64,000 nucleotides of DNA from the NCBI GenBank assembly GCA_905221605.1, contig CAJNDS010002696.1, positions 249,786 to 313,785 on the forward strand. Direction: 5' to 3'. Of this stretch, positions 1 to 9,590 are shown piece by piece (position 1 is the stretch's first letter; the number at the start of each line of letters is the position of its first letter). This DNA comes from Symbiodinium natans. Lineage: Eukaryota; Sar; Dinophyceae; Suessiales; Symbiodiniaceae. The notes under the pieces were generated by a model. That model made no database searches. It was not told the DNA's origin and saw only the letters and a program-made list of their open reading frames with translations. Position numbers and translations under genes: made by a program.

Positions 1-277
1 GAAACGTTTTCCAACTTAAACCCTAAGCCCTAATTCCTGAACCCTAAACCCTAAACCGTGAACCCTAAACCCTACACTTCCTAAATCCTACATCCCCAAA
101 ACCTAAGCCCTAAACCCTATACGCCCTCTTCAAACCTTATAATCCCGCCAAGTCCGGTAAGCCCCTAATACACGTTGAATCTCTCCTAAAGACCCCGGCT
201 ACCTGGTACCCCACTACCATAGGGTGGTTTAGGGTTTAGGGTTTAGGGTTTTGAGCCCTAGACAGCTAGGGTGTCAG

Positions 278-353
278 CCAGGCAGCAGCCGCGCTCTTCC
301 CAGAGGTCGACAAGCACGTGAAGCCGAACTTGGGGAAGCTGCGGTTTCATCAG
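278..353 (+). CDS. exon candidate, unknown protein
   Basis: Reads ALFPEVDKHVKPNLGKLR in a frame with strong G/C third positions. TTTAGGG arrays flank it on both sides. The downstream GGGTTTAG gives a possible GT donor. No family recognised. Confidence 0.5.
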
Positions 354-689
354 GGTTTAGGGTTTAGGGTTTCGGGTTTAGGCGGTTTAGGGTTTAGGAT
401 TTAGGGTTTGGGGTTTGGGGTTCAGGGTTCAAGATTTATGGTTTAGGTTTTCGGGTTTGGGGTCTGCGGTTTTAAAGCCGTTGGGGAATCGTCTTTGTTT
501 GTTTTCGCATGAAATCGGGCGCATCTATAGCATATTCATTCTTGAGGTTCGGAAGGAGAGCGGTAAATAGAGGGCTCTGAAGTATAAAGCTGTGCTCCCC
601 CCCCCTCCCCCCCACGAAGGGACTATAGCTTCCCTCAGTATCGCCGAGGAACACTGAGCGATGGGTTCCGTACCACACAGCGTCTTGGT

Positions 690-748
690 AGCAAACCCTA
701 AACCCTAAACCCTAAACCCTAAACCCTAAACCCGAAACCCTAAACCAA
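690..748. repeat. CCCTAAA array
   Basis: About eight near-perfect telomere-like heptamers, ending directly at the next exon candidate. Confidence 0.9.
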
Positions 749-829
749 GGTGTTGGGTGTCCATGAGATCTTCCTCATGGAGGCATCGGTGATCCAAGCT
801 TCCGCAAGCCGCAATCCCGAAGGGCCCAT
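747..829 (+). CDS. exon candidate running into hairpin A
   Basis: Reads VLGVHEIFLMEASVIQAS. The frame continues into the left end of a family A hairpin, where the exon probably stops. Confidence 0.5.
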
Positions 830-931
830 GTTCCTACACACTTTACCGTAGATACTTGGGCCTTACAAGAATTCCTACATAGCAGCCTTCGGGCCCAAAT
901 ATATACCATATGGGTGCATGGACCCTGAGGG
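821..931. mobile_element. family A hairpin element, diverged copy
   Basis: Ends AGGGCCCATGTTCC and GGTGCATGGACCCT form an imperfect inverted repeat. They match the family A consensus end GGGTCCATGTACC. Core GATACTTGGGCCTTA is shared with the copy at 43.3 kb. Confidence 0.65.
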
Positions 932-962
932 AATATGGCTGAATGTCAGGTTTGTGGTGTAG
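930..962 (+). CDS. short terminal exon candidate after hairpin A
   Basis: GGA to TAG reads GIWLNVRFVV and stops. It begins directly after CCCTGAG, the right end of the hairpin, which would act as 3' splice site. Very short, so weak alone. Confidence 0.35.
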   Translation, partial: GIWLNVRFVV

Positions 963-1238
963 TAGAGGGGTTCAGGATGATTGCTAATGGTATTTTCTTG
1001 TGGCCCCCTTTCTAATGCTGTAAGAACCCCCCCCCCAAAAAAAAAAAAAACTCTATGCTAATTCTTGAGGCCCCTAAATTAGGGGTTTGGGCACCCTCAG
1101 CCTTAGGAGGGGGTTCATGTGGGGCAGGTACCTAGGGAATCTTAAAACAACTTAGGGAGCCTTAGGGAGGAGTGGGAAGTGTTAGGGAACCTTGGGTTGC
1201 ATCCCCGTCCCTTAAGAACCCCGTCCGTTAAGAACCCT

Positions 1239-1360
1239 ACAGGGTGGGGCCCCCTAGTTATAAGTAGAGTTATAAGGGCCCTAAATTGGGTGATAAGGAC
1301 CCTAAGTTAGGTTATAAGTCCCTTAACTACAGTTAGTATAGTAAGGGGGCCCCACCCTGT
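1239..1360. mobile_element. family F hairpin element
   Basis: 122 bp with terminal inverted repeats ACAGGGTGGGGCCCCC and GGGGGCCCCACCCTGT. The interior carries TTATAAGTAGAGTTATAAGG. Other copies at 29637 (reverse) and 56378. Confidence 0.8.
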
Positions 1361-1560
1361 ATATTCCTGGGCCTCGATTGGCTGCCTGGGAAGGGGGGCG
1401 TTTTCCAATTGACGAGGGCTCAAGGCAGGACATTGGGATCTTTTGTGGTTTACCCCTGTTGTCATGTGTGCGTCATAAACCCGAAAGCCGAAACCCTAAA
1501 CCCCAAAACCCTAAACCCCTAAAGCCTAACCTGGTTTGCTTTGAAGAGTTCCTTTTTTTT

Positions 1561-1629
1561 TGCGAGGCAGTCCATAGCAGGAAGGACTGGAACGAGAAGC
1601 AGCCTCTTGGCAGAGCCCGTCACCCCTGA
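1561..1629 (+). CDS. terminal exon candidate
   Basis: A T9 tract followed by GCGAG precedes a frame reading CEAVHSRKDWNEKQPLG and ending in TGA. A typical 3' splice context. Protein not recognised. Confidence 0.45.
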   Translation, partial: CEAVHSRKDWNEKQPLGRARHP

Positions 1630-1658
1630 ACCCGAAGGCTTTACCGGCGAATTCAAGG

Positions 1659-1723
1659 GTTTAGGGTTTAGGGTTTAGGGTTTAGGGTTTAGGGTTTAGG
1701 GTTTAGGGTTTAGGGTTTAGGGT
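1659..1723. repeat. TTTAGGG array
   Basis: Nine consecutive heptamers, reverse orientation to the array at 690. Confidence 0.9.
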
Positions 1724-2113
1724 TAAGTAGACTTGGGGTTCCTAAAGTACATAGGCTGGAAAGGGCCTCTTTGGCCAATAGTTTCGGTGCTTGGGGGTGG
1801 GAGTTCGGCTTGCCTCGCGGTCTTAGTCGATTGCGGGCTTCTTTGCAGAGCACAGTACTCTTTTTTTTTAAGAGCCTCCGACTCAACCCGCGGGAGAACG
1901 GGTGTAGGGTCTGAACGTTTACGGTTCAGGGTCAACGCCCGAAGCTTTGGGGGGGGTGGTTGGTTGGGGGGGGGGGGGGGGGGGGTTTGGGGGTGCGCCC
2001 CCCTTGGGGTGTAAGGAGGGAAAAAGGGAGGCTTCACCTCCGCAAACCCATCCAACACGCCGCCAGGGTCAGCGGACCCGAAACCCCAAACCCTAAACCC
2101 TAAACCTGTTTCT

Positions 2114-2188
2114 ATGCAAGAGTACCGTATTCTAGCCCTGAAAGGCTCAACTTCGATTTTAGCTGCGGCTGAAGTGGATGACGCGTGA
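2114..2188 (+). CDS. terminal exon with a second, inverted copy
   Basis: ATG to TGA, reading MQEYRILALKGSTSILAA then a D-rich end VDDA. A similar segment lies in reverse at about 30520-30590. There the minus strand keeps KGPTPILAAADVDDA and the same stop, so this frame seems conserved between copies. Confidence 0.5.
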   Translation: MQEYRILALKGSTSILAAAEVDDA

Positions 2189-2323
2189 AGGGTACAGGGG
2201 TTTAGCAAAGTAAGCTTGAGGGTTGAGGGTTGCCGTGTAAGGTTTGGGTTTTGGGTTGAGGGTTGAGGGTTTAGGGTTTAGGTTTTAGGTTTTAGGTTTT
2301 CGTGGAAGTGTTTCGGAGAGAGA

Positions 2324-2401
2324 GACTTCCGGTGCGTAACGCAGAGGCTTGCAGTGGCAGGGTCTGCCACGGCCAGCAATCTTTGTCGCACCGTGGTCTA
2401 A
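2324..2401 (+). CDS. terminal exon candidate
   Basis: Reads DFRCVTQRLAVAGSATAS and ends with TAA formed at the start of the next CCCTAAA tract. Hairpin A follows 15 bp later. Confidence 0.45.
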   Translation, partial: DFRCVTQRLAVAGSATASNLCRTVV

Positions 2402-2415
2402 ACCCCAAACTCTAA

Positions 2416-2514
2416 CCCTAAGGGTCCATGTACCTCATTATTGTGTACTTGGGACCTAAAGTCCCTATATGGGAAGTACCTCCCCAGTATTCCCTGTTAC
2501 ATGGACCCTTAGGG
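2416..2514. mobile_element. family A hairpin element, near-perfect ends
   Basis: 99 bp. Left end CCCTAAGGGTCCATGTAC and right end TACATGGACCCTTAGGG are perfect inverted repeats. The outermost bases merge with flanking CCCTAAA. Confidence 0.85.
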
Positions 2515-2577
2515 TAAACCCTCAAACATTACACCCTAAACTTCCTAAACCCTAGACCCCAAACCCTAAACCCCAAA

Positions 2578-2634
2578 GAGCAGGTAGGTTTGGTAGCTGC
2601 TCTCGGCTTTGCTGTGTTTCTTCGGAAAAAAGCC
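2578..2634 (+). CDS. exon candidate, hydrophobic
   Basis: Reads EQVGLVAALGFAVFLRKKA, like a short membrane segment followed by basic residues. Confidence 0.45.
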
Positions 2635-2666
2635 CAAACCCCAAAGAGCCCCAAAACTTGGAAGCC

Positions 2667-2717
2667 CCAAAACCCTAAACCCTAAACCCTAAACCCTAAA
2701 CCCTAAACCCTAAACCC
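2667..2717. repeat. CCCTAAA array
   Basis: Seven heptamers. The last one leads straight into CTCAG, the acceptor of the next exon. Confidence 0.9.
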
Positions 2718-2719
2718 TC

Positions 2720-2825
2720 AGGAAGTTCTTGGCGATCTTCATCTTCCGTGCACACTGCAAGCGTGACCTCTTCACGGAGGTACAGGCGCGGAAAGTGCGA
2801 ACCCGGATCTGGTCATTTCCCAAAA
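2720..2825 (+). CDS. exon candidate, basic
   Basis: After CCCTCAG the frame reads KFLAIFIFRAHCKRDLFT and then a basic stretch QARKVRTRIW. Strong G/C third positions. Protein not recognised. Confidence 0.55.
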
Positions 2826-3080
2826 TCGGGATTCGGGGTTTAGGGTTTAGGGGGTTTAGGGTTTATAGGGTTTAGAATAGAATAGAATCTCCTGAAAGGG
2901 TTCCCCCTATTTTCGGAACCCCCATGTTGTTCTGTGATGCTGGGTTTGTGCCTCTGCTTGGTCACGTTTTAGGGTTCAAGTTCTGGGCACAGAGCAACCC
3001 GAAGCCCCTACAGCATCCTAAAACCCTACATGTCAAACCCTAAACTATCCGAAACCCCAAACCCAAAGATTCCCAAAAGG

Positions 3081-3156
3081 GCCTTGGGCACTTTCAACAA
3101 CGGGCATTGCTCTCATGTTGAAGAGGCAACGTGGATCAAGCTGCCGAAGATCTATG
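3081..3156 (+). CDS. exon candidate before a microsatellite intron
   Basis: Reads ALGTFNNGHCSHVEEATW followed by IKLPKIYG, ending at a GTTTGA donor. The next exon would be at 3716, with the TA/CA microsatellite inside the intron. Confidence 0.55.
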
Positions 3157-3244
3157 GTTTGAGTTATGAACTTTCACATACTTTTTCATACAAATACTAT
3201 ATACACTCTTTATCTGTTATTTATCAATATTCGTGCGTATATTT

Positions 3245-3395
3245 GCAGATGCTTTATATATATATATATACGCACGGGTATACACACATAATATATATAT
3301 ACATATTCACACTACGCACACGTACATGTGTTTTCATATACGCACATGCATACATGTGTGTATATATATATAGCATCCATATGCAGATGTATATG

Positions 3396-3431
<36 letters not shown>

Positions 3432-3670
3432 CACATGCACATGTATAGCATCTGCAATTCTACATATACGGCTTGTATACATGTGTATGTATATGTATCT
3501 GTATATGTTTATGTATATATTATGTGTACGTGCATGTGTATAGTATATACATATATATATACACACATACGAATAGGTGTATACGCACACGAATGCGTAC
3601 GTGTGAAACCGACATAACAAGTACAATATTGCTGTGTCCATACATTTGCGAGTATGTGTATGCATGTATG
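3245..3670. repeat. TA/CA/TG microsatellite
   Basis: About 425 bp of ATAT, ACAC and TGTA repeats. It explains several long cysteine-tyrosine-isoleucine ORFs on both strands, which are not genes. Confidence 0.9.
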
Positions 3671-3715
3671 CATATATGTGGCATGTTGCTTGGGATTATT
3701 CAACTTAGGAAACAG

Positions 3716-3817
3716 GAGGATAGATGCCACTTTGTCAAGACGTGGCTTCATGATGGCTTGCAGGTGCCACTGATGAAGAATGACTTCTGGACACTTGGCA
3801 AGTCCGAATCCCTATAG
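3716..3817 (+). CDS. terminal exon candidate
   Basis: Reads EDRCHFVKTWLHDGLQVP then MKNDFWTLGKSESL and TAG. Pairs plausibly with 3081-3156. Confidence 0.55.
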   Translation, partial: EDRCHFVKTWLHDGLQVPLMKNDFWTLGKSESL

Positions 3818-3987
3818 TCAGTCGGTCTCAGAGACGGCATGAGTATTTCCTACAATGCAGGGGGGAGGGAAGGGAGCTAGCTTGGACCCCTACTTGGAGG
3901 TTCAGGGTACTTATAGCCCAATTATAAGGGGGAACATACCAAATGGTACTGATTCACCTGCTTGATGTTTTTTATTCGTTTTTTAAG

Positions 3988-4055
3988 CTGCAGAAAGATG
4001 GTCTGCAAACTTCTTCGGCGCAGTGACGCTAAACCTGCTTTGGGCCCGTAGATAA
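3988..4055 (+). CDS. terminal exon candidate
   Basis: A T-rich tract and TTTTAAG precede a frame reading RWSANFFGAVTLNLLWA, ending in TAA. Confidence 0.5.
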
Positions 4056-4388
4056 TAAGTTTAGTGTGTATGGGTAGATACGCAGGGAGTGACTCCCTTG
4101 ATATTCAGGGCTCGGGTCCGGGGAAGTTTCGAGGAAAGCTTCGGGGTGTGTCGGGGAAAGTTTCGAGGAGTTTCCTTTTTGAGAACTTTGAATGCCTTCA
4201 AGATGCAGGGGGTGGCGGGTTTAGGGTTTAGGGTTTATAGGGTTTATCGGGATTTTAGGGTTTTGTGCTTAGGGTTTAGGCTAAATTACATAGAACCCCC
4301 CAAAACACAAAGCCCTAAGCCCCACGCACGCAAAACACCCTTAAGCCCTAAAATAGGAGCCCCAAAACCCCCAAAGCCAGCTCCACCC

Positions 4389-4503
4389 TAAAACCCTAAA
4401 CCCTAAACGGGCCTAACCCCTACACCCTATACACCCTACACCCTACACCCTACACCCTAAACCCTAAACCCTAAACCCTAAACCCTAAACCCTAAACCCT
4501 AAA
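4389..4503. repeat. CCCTAAA/CCCTACA array
   Basis: Mixed heptamers (CCCTATA, CCCTACA), then uniform CCCTAAA next to the following exon. Confidence 0.85.
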
Positions 4504-4506
4504 CCG

Positions 4507-4596
4507 CGCTTCCCGAGGAAGAACCCGCTGAAAGCCTTCGAGCCGAACGGGCTCATGGAGAAGGCCATCGCTCAGCTGGGGGCCCCAGATTTCACG
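4507..4596 (+). CDS. exon candidate, strong codon bias
   Basis: Reads RFPRKNPLKAFEPNGLME then KAIAQLGAPDFT. Nearly every third base is G or C. A second open frame overlaps but has weaker bias. Confidence 0.6.
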
Positions 4597-5078
4597 CGCG
4601 CGCGCGCGTTCTTTTTTTTTTTGGGGGGGTGGGGGGGGGGAGGGTTTCTTTCGGGTTTAGGGGTTTTGGCTTGGCGCCCTAAACCCCAAACCCTAAATCC
4701 TAAACCCTAAAACCTACACCCTCAACCCTAAACCCCAATTCGGGGTTTCGATGTTAAGGTTTTGGGGCGCTTTCGGGTGTAGACTTTTAGGGCTTAGTCT
4801 TTACACTTTGACAGTGGGTTCCAAGGTCTTCAAGAGAGAGGGGGGGGGGGGGGGCTCACTGAGGATTACAGTTGAGGGTTTGGGTTGGTAACATAAACAT
4901 TCGCAGCAGGGGCCTTGAGCACATCGGTCTGGCTTCAGGCTTTAGGTTTTTGTGAAGGTAGACAGTTAATTAAGTAATCTTCTGCAAGTATGCTAACTAA
5001 CTTTGGAAGTTTTGTGTCCCTAAACCCTAAACCCCAAACCCTAAACCCTAAATCCTAAACCCTAAAGCCTAACACCCA

Positions 5079-5173
5079 CCAGCAGCCGGCATGCTCAGGT
5101 ACAGGAAGGAGACGGGAAAGCCATTGCTGACCAACTGCTTCCGCATCATCCCAGAGAGGGTGCGCCATCGGAG
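5079..5173 (+). CDS. exon candidate, strong codon bias
   Basis: Reads MLRYRKETGKPLLTNCFR then IIPERVRHR, with G/C at almost all third positions. Starts after CCACCAG and ends where TTTAGGG begins. Confidence 0.6.
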
Positions 5174-5760
5174 TTTAGGGTTTAGAGCTTAGGGCTTAGG
5201 GTTTAGGGTTTCGGGTTTAGGGGGCTTAGGGTTTAAGATTTTGGGCTTAGGGTTTAGAGCTTCGGGTCTAGGGTCTTTAGGGTTTAGGTTTTAGGGTTTA
5301 TAGTCTAGGGTCTATAATGTAGGGTTTAGGGTTTAGGATCAGGGTTTAGGGTTCAGGGTTTAGGATCAGGGTTTAGGGTTTAGGGTTCAGATTTCAGCCG
5401 GGCAAGGCTTGGCTAAGGGACATTAGGATTTAGGGTAAACCCTAAACCCTAAACCCTACACCCTAAACCCTATGGGCAACTGAAGGAGTTTGGAAGGGTT
5501 GAACAAGCTTTTCAACTTTCAGGGCTGCCCCGTTGAGTAGGGTTTAGGGTTTCGGTTTAGGTTTCGGGTTCAGGGTTCAGGGTTCAGGGTTTAGGGTTCA
5601 CTGTTTAGGGATTGCGTCCGGTTGTAGGTAGATTTTGGTTTGAGGGTTTCGGCTAGGAGCTACAGATGAAGTTACCGTAGTAAGGATTCTCCGTTTGGTT
5701 TATGCAATACTAGGACCCGGAGTAGGCCCTTATTTCCTTTTTTTAGGGTTGGGGTTCTTG

Positions 5761-5922
5761 GGTGACAAGTATTGGATGGAACGCACAGTCTTGGATCCAT
5801 GCCTGCTGGGCTACCCTTTCAGCAGAGAGCGCGAGTTCGTGAAGTCTTACCACAAGGTGAAGTGTCTCCCACACATCAGCCATGTTCCTGAACGAAAACT
5901 CAGCGGTGGATGGCTTTGGTGA
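5761..5922 (+). CDS. exon candidate, possibly two pieces
   Basis: Reads GDKYWMERTVLDPCLLGY, YPFSREREFVKSYHKVK and ends in TGA. A second frame from about 5905 reads VDGFGEDLRLACSAAA up to a GTAGGG donor at 5955. A small intron or frame break may therefore lie near 5900. Confidence 0.5.
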   Translation, partial: GDKYWMERTVLDPCLLGYPFSREREFVKSYHKVKCLPHISHVPERKLSGGWLW

Positions 5923-5977
5923 AGATTTGCGACTTGCATGCTCTGCTGCCGCAAGGTAGGGTTAGGGTTGAGTGTTC

Positions 5978-6060
5978 ACTACCATTTGCTTCAAGACCCC
6001 AAAAAATCTAAGATGAACATCCCTATTTTACCCTTATAAGGAAGAACGCTATTTGTTACA
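5978..6060. mobile_element. family B hairpin element, diverged
   Basis: Left part ACCATTTGCTTCAAGACCCC and core CCCTATTTTACCCTTATAAG resemble the B copies at 47 and 51 kb. Confidence 0.45.
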
Positions 6061-6099
6061 TTTTGGTGTAGGCCTTCGCTGGCAGCCGTTTACGAAAGG

Positions 6100-6205
6100 G
6101 ATTTGGTCAGTTCTCTAAATTTGGTCCCTTTTTTTTGGGTGGCCCCAAGTAAGAGGGGCCACCTTATGATAAGGACCCCAAAAGGGACCAGAATTTTGAC
6201 AGGTG
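6100..6205. mobile_element. single-copy hairpin element
   Basis: CTAAATTTGGTCCCTTTT and AAAAGGGACCAGAATTTTGA form imperfect arms around GTGGCCCC...GGGGCCAC. No second copy was seen in the window. Confidence 0.5.
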
Positions 6206-6331
6206 ACCCTTTAGCCCCTCTATCATATATATATATATATATACTGTACCTTCTTATAAAGTCCCTATATACCTAAGTAGCCCCTGAAGAACCCCCGAAT
6301 AGCCCCCTAAGGCCCCTCTGAGGTCCCTATT

Positions 6332-6425
6332 CCCTCAGGGTCCATGTACCCTTGGGCCCTAAAGTCCCTAAATAGGAGGTACTTTAAGGGCCAAGTATTC
6401 CATATTTAGGTACATGGACCCTTAG
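6332..6425. mobile_element. family A hairpin element giving a splice acceptor
   Basis: Ends CAGGGTCCATGTACC and GGTACATGGACCCTTAG. The right end abuts the next coding segment exactly. Confidence 0.8.
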
Positions 6426-6509
6426 AGATTCGTCCAAAAGCAGGCCACAAAGACCAACCTCGAACCTGCCATGCTGTGCAGGGCCTTGCTCACCCCAGAC
6501 CCTCGTTAA
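6426..6509 (+). CDS. terminal exon candidate right after hairpin A
   Basis: From CCCTTAG the frame reads RFVQKQATKTNLEPAMLC and RALLTPDPR, then TAA. Strong G/C third positions. Confidence 0.55.
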   Translation, partial: RFVQKQATKTNLEPAMLCRALLTPDPR

Positions 6510-6536
6510 CCCTAAAGCCTAAAGCCTAAACCCCAA

Positions 6537-6624
6537 ACCCTAAAACCTAAACCCTAACCCTAAACCCTAAACCCTAAACCCTAAACCCTAAACCCTAAAC
6601 CCTAAACCCTAAACCCTAAACCCG
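6537..6624. repeat. CCCTAAA array
   Basis: About twelve heptamers between two exon candidates. Confidence 0.9.
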
Positions 6625-6702
6625 ACCTTCGAGGTGCTAAAAGACAATGACGCCAATCTGGTGCGCAGCATCGTGACCAGGCCTGGCGGCCCTAATCCCT
6701 GA
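6622..6702 (+). CDS. exon candidate
   Basis: Reads TFEVLKDNDANLVRSIVT and RPGGPNP to TGA. The coding part may end sooner, at the first CCCTAA-like base. Confidence 0.55.
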   Translation, partial: PTFEVLKDNDANLVRSIVTRPGGPNP

Positions 6703-6751
6703 ACCCCTAAAACCCTGTAGCACCGAAGTAAACCCCTCACTCCCTTGATGT

Positions 6752-6841
6752 AAACCCTAAACCCTAAACCCTAAACCCTAAACCCTAAACCCTAAACCCT
6801 AAACCCTAAACCCTAAACCCTAAACCCTAAACCCTAAACCC
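6752..6841. repeat. CCCTAAA array
   Basis: About twelve uniform heptamers. Confidence 0.9.
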
Positions 6842-6940
6842 CACTGTCTGCGAGAGAGGGAGAGCGCGAGGACTTCGCGGCTGCTCCCAGTGGCAGACAA
6901 GGCCTTCAACGTCATTCAGGACGGTCTGGAGCCTTTGTAG
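6842..6940 (+). CDS. terminal exon candidate
   Basis: Reads SARTSRLLPVADKAFNVI then QDGLEPL and TAG. Directly follows the CCCTAAA array. Confidence 0.55.
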   Translation, partial: HCLRERESARTSRLLPVADKAFNVIQDGLEPL

Positions 6941-7136
6941 GGCTCTTTAGGGTTTAGGGTTTAGGGTTTCAGGTTTAGGAGGCTTCCGTGAGGCTTCAGG
7001 AGGGTTGGGGTGGGGCCTCGGGGGGGGACGTAGAGGGGTTTAGGGACTCTTCACAGGGAGTTTGGAGGGGCAAGGAAAAGCACAAGGCTTTTGTCAATCG
7101 GCCTGTCGTGCCTTTTTTTGCTGCATCCGATACCAG

Positions 7137-7259
7137 GACAAGAGCAAGACACCGTATGTCAAGCTGCACGAGATCAGCATGATGATACAGAACACCGAAG
7201 GCTCGCCGCACTTTCTTGCAGATGAACTAAAGCTTGCATCCTGCGTCCGAGTGGTTTGA
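7137..7259 (+). CDS. terminal exon candidate
   Basis: After a T-rich tract and TACCAG, the frame reads DKSKTPYVKLHEISMMIQ, then NTEGSPHFLADELKLAS, ending in TGA. 40 codons. The polypyrimidine tract and codon pattern make this one of the clearer exons. Confidence 0.6.
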   Translation, partial: DKSKTPYVKLHEISMMIQNTEGSPHFLADELKLASCVRVV

Positions 7260-7342
7260 GATTCCGGACATCTAAGTCCTAAACCATAAACCCTAAACCC
7301 TAAACCCTAAACCCCTGATCTTCGGCTTTGTTTACGGCATAA

Positions 7343-7471
7343 GGTCCTGAGGCTTTTGGTGTCGAGTCCTCGGTCCTCGAGCCGCCACCCCTTAAGGCAG
7401 CCCTTGAATTGGGGCCCGTGCTATCGACCTTGGTGCCGTCTTTGGGCTTGGTATGGCTAGCTTCTACATGA
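7343..7471 (+). CDS. exon candidate
   Basis: Reads GPEAFGVESSVLEPPPLK then AALELGPVLSTLVPSLG. A GTATGG donor may cut it at about 7450. A minus-strand ORF overlaps it but has poorer codon bias. Confidence 0.5.
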   Translation, partial: GPEAFGVESSVLEPPPLKAALELGPVLSTLVPSLGLVWLAST

Positions 7472-7540
7472 TTGCACATCGTTTTCCCTTGGTAATGTCT
7501 GCATAGGGTTTCCAAAAATAGGGGTAGCGGTTGTTTCCCT

Positions 7541-7601
7541 AAACCCTAAACCCTAAACCCTAAACCCTAAACCCTAAACCCTAAACCCTAAACCCTATAG
7601 C
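7541..7601. repeat. CCCTAAA array
   Basis: About eight heptamers. Confidence 0.9.
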
Positions 7602-7689
7602 ATCAGCACGATCATCTTGTGGGGGCATACCAGTATAAGGGACTTCCTATTGGGGAATAGACTATTAGGGAGCCGCCTTATAAGGGCAA

Positions 7690-7709
7690 CCCCCCCCCCC
7701 CCCCCCCCC
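7690..7709. repeat. C homopolymer
   Basis: Run of about 20 C. The length is likely unreliable in assembly. Confidence 0.8.
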
Positions 7710-7738
7710 ATCAGAAGGGACCCTATCTCAGAGAAGTG

Positions 7739-7949
7739 ACCATACTTGGAGGTTCATGGTACTCATTAAACCAGATTGGACTGTACTTCTCACCCGCTTA
7801 AGTGCCCAAACACGGTTATAAGTACAATTCTAAGTACAGTTATCATTGCTAACCCTAAACCCTAAACCCTAAACCCTAAACCCTAAACCCTAAACCCTAA
7901 ACCCTAAACCCTAAACCCTAATAATTACCATGAACCTCCAAGTATGGTG
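7739..7949. mobile_element. family I hairpin element with an internal telomere-like array
   Basis: Perfect 22-bp inverted ends: CCATACTTGGAGGTTCATGG plus TA, and its complement. TGA flanks both ends, a possible 3-bp target duplication. A ten-unit CCCTAAA array (7852-7921) sits near the right end, inside the element. Confidence 0.85.
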
Positions 7950-7979
7950 ACAGTGGCCGAAGACCGGAAGCTCAGCTGA
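7947..7979 (+). CDS. very short terminal exon candidate
   Basis: VTVAEDRKLS then TGA, starting in the right end of the family I element. Short, so weak. Confidence 0.3.
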   Translation: MTVAEDRKLS

Positions 7980-8220
7980 GCCGCTGGTTTAGGGTTTAGG
8001 GTTTAGGGTTTGGGGTTTAGGGTTTAGGGTTTAGGGCAACAAATAGCTGGGTTGAACTTAACAAACCTCAACTGCAAACATACTTTTTCACAAGCTTTGA
8101 ACTTCAACAGCCTTTTCTCAGGTAAGGTATAAAAAGGGTGCTTTTCGGCCTTACCTCTAACCTTAAGCCCTAAAGTTGTAGGATTTGGGGCGTAGATAGG
8201 GTCGACGTGGCAGGGCGGAA

Positions 8221-8275
8221 GAGGGTTTAGGGTTTAGGGTTTAGGGTTTAGGGTTTAGGGTTTAGGGTTTAGGGG
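8221..8275. repeat. TTTAGGG array
   Basis: Seven heptamers plus one expanded unit. Confidence 0.9.
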
Positions 8276-8383
8276 GTTTCAAGGGATGAAGACTTGAACC
8301 CCTAAGTAAGGTTGCACCCCCAAAGGCTCCCCTTCAATATACTCCGACTCTGGCCTTTATCTTCCTCTAGGGATAACCCTAAA

Positions 8384-8500
8384 CCCTAATTAAACCCTAA
8401 TCCCTAAACCCTAAACCCTGAACCCTGAACCCTGAACCCTGAACCCTAAACCCTGAACCCTAAACCCTAAACCCTAAACCCTAAACCCTAAACCCTTCCT
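8384..8500. repeat. CCCTAAA/CCCTGAA array
   Basis: Mixed units. The CCCTGAA variants cluster together. Confidence 0.85.
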
Positions 8501-8515
8501 TCAGAACCCTATAAG

Positions 8516-8595
8516 AAGAGGTTGCGGGGACACCTGGGCAAAGATGCTCACCGTTCCCATCGACTTTGCGTGCCGTGGATGCTCAGACTTCGTGG
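8516..8595 (+). CDS. exon candidate
   Basis: After CTATAAG the frame reads GCGDTWAKMLTVPIDFAC then RGCSDFVV, ending at a GTTGGC donor. Strong codon bias. Confidence 0.55.
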
Positions 8596-8640
8596 TGGTT
8601 GGCTTAGGTTTCGGGGTTGTGGTGTTACCCGAAGCCCTGA

Positions 8641-8695
8641 GCCCTAAACCCTAAACCCTAAACCCTAAACCCTAAACCCTAAACCCTAAACCCTA
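8641..8695. repeat. CCCTAAA array
   Basis: About eight heptamers. Confidence 0.9.
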
Positions 8696-8845
8696 CTAAG
8701 CCTTCAGTCGAAGGTATCCGCAACTCCAGCTGCTGCAGTCAGCCACCTGGCGACAACATGTTTTACCCTCAAACCCTGAACCCACAAAATCCTGAAACTC
8801 CCTAAACCCTAAACTCTAAACCCTGAACCCTAAACCCTCATTCTC

Positions 8846-8935
8846 CCTTGTACTAACAGTCCTTCATAGGGATTCTGGTACCTCCTATTTGATCCCTGTT
8901 GAGGACTGTTAGTATAAGGGGGACGGGGAACATCC
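8846..8935. mobile_element. family C hairpin element
   Basis: CCCTTGTACTAACAGTCCTT and AAGGGGG-type right end with GGACTGTTAGTATAAG are inverted. Same family as 13.6, 33.0 and 52.6 kb. Confidence 0.75.
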
Positions 8936-9062
8936 TAACCCGAAACCCTAAAACCCTGAACCCCTTTAGGGTTCAGGGTTTAGGGCTTAGGGCTTCGGGC
9001 TTTTAAACCCGAACCTGTTGAAACCCGCTGAACCCTAGATTCTACATCTTTTCTTGTTTTAG

Positions 9063-9089
9063 GCCCTTCGTGTTCAGGGCCAGCTGATG
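9063..9089 (+). CDS. 27-nt micro-exon candidate
   Basis: A pyrimidine tract TCTTTTCTTGTTTTAG precedes nine codons reading ALRVQGQLM, then GTTTAG. Good borders, but very short. Confidence 0.4.
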
Positions 9090-9590
9090 GTTTAGGGTTT
9101 AGGGCTCAGGGTTGGGTTAGGGCTTAGGGCGGGTTTAGGGTTCAGGGTCTAGGGTCTTGGGTCTAGGGTCTAGGGTTTAGGGTTAGGTTGAGGGTGGAGG
9201 GTGGATGGTGCCCGTCCTTGGTTCGGGGCTTTTAGGGTTTAGGGTTTAGGGCTTGGGGTTTGGGGTTTTGGGTTTAGGGCTAGGGTTTAGGGCTTGGTGG
9301 GGTTTAGGGTTTAGGGTTTAGGGTTTAGGGCCGAACATATGTCACTTTAGAGTCGCCCCAACATCCTTATAACCCCTGAACCCCAAGACCGCCCCCTGAC
9401 CTCTCTGTGAAACTTGCAGGCCCAAAGATCTCCTCCCTAAGCCTTTAAAAACCTTTAAGCCTCAACCGGCTCAGGGTTTAGGGTTTAGGGCTAGGGTTTA
9501 GGGCTTCCCTGGAGCTTCTAAGTCTGCAAGCGCAAAACCCAAACCCGAAAAGCTCCGAAAGGCCACAAAGTTCTTAAACTTCTATCTCAG

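Noticed and set aside
1-730. Chromosome end at the left edge
   Set aside because: Arrays of both orientations alternate across the whole window and never form a terminal run.
3030-3817. 195-codon plus ORF and overlapping minus ORFs rich in Tyr, Ile, Cys and His
   Set aside because: They are translations of a TA/CA microsatellite. Only the two ends (3081-3156 and 3716-3817) look coding.
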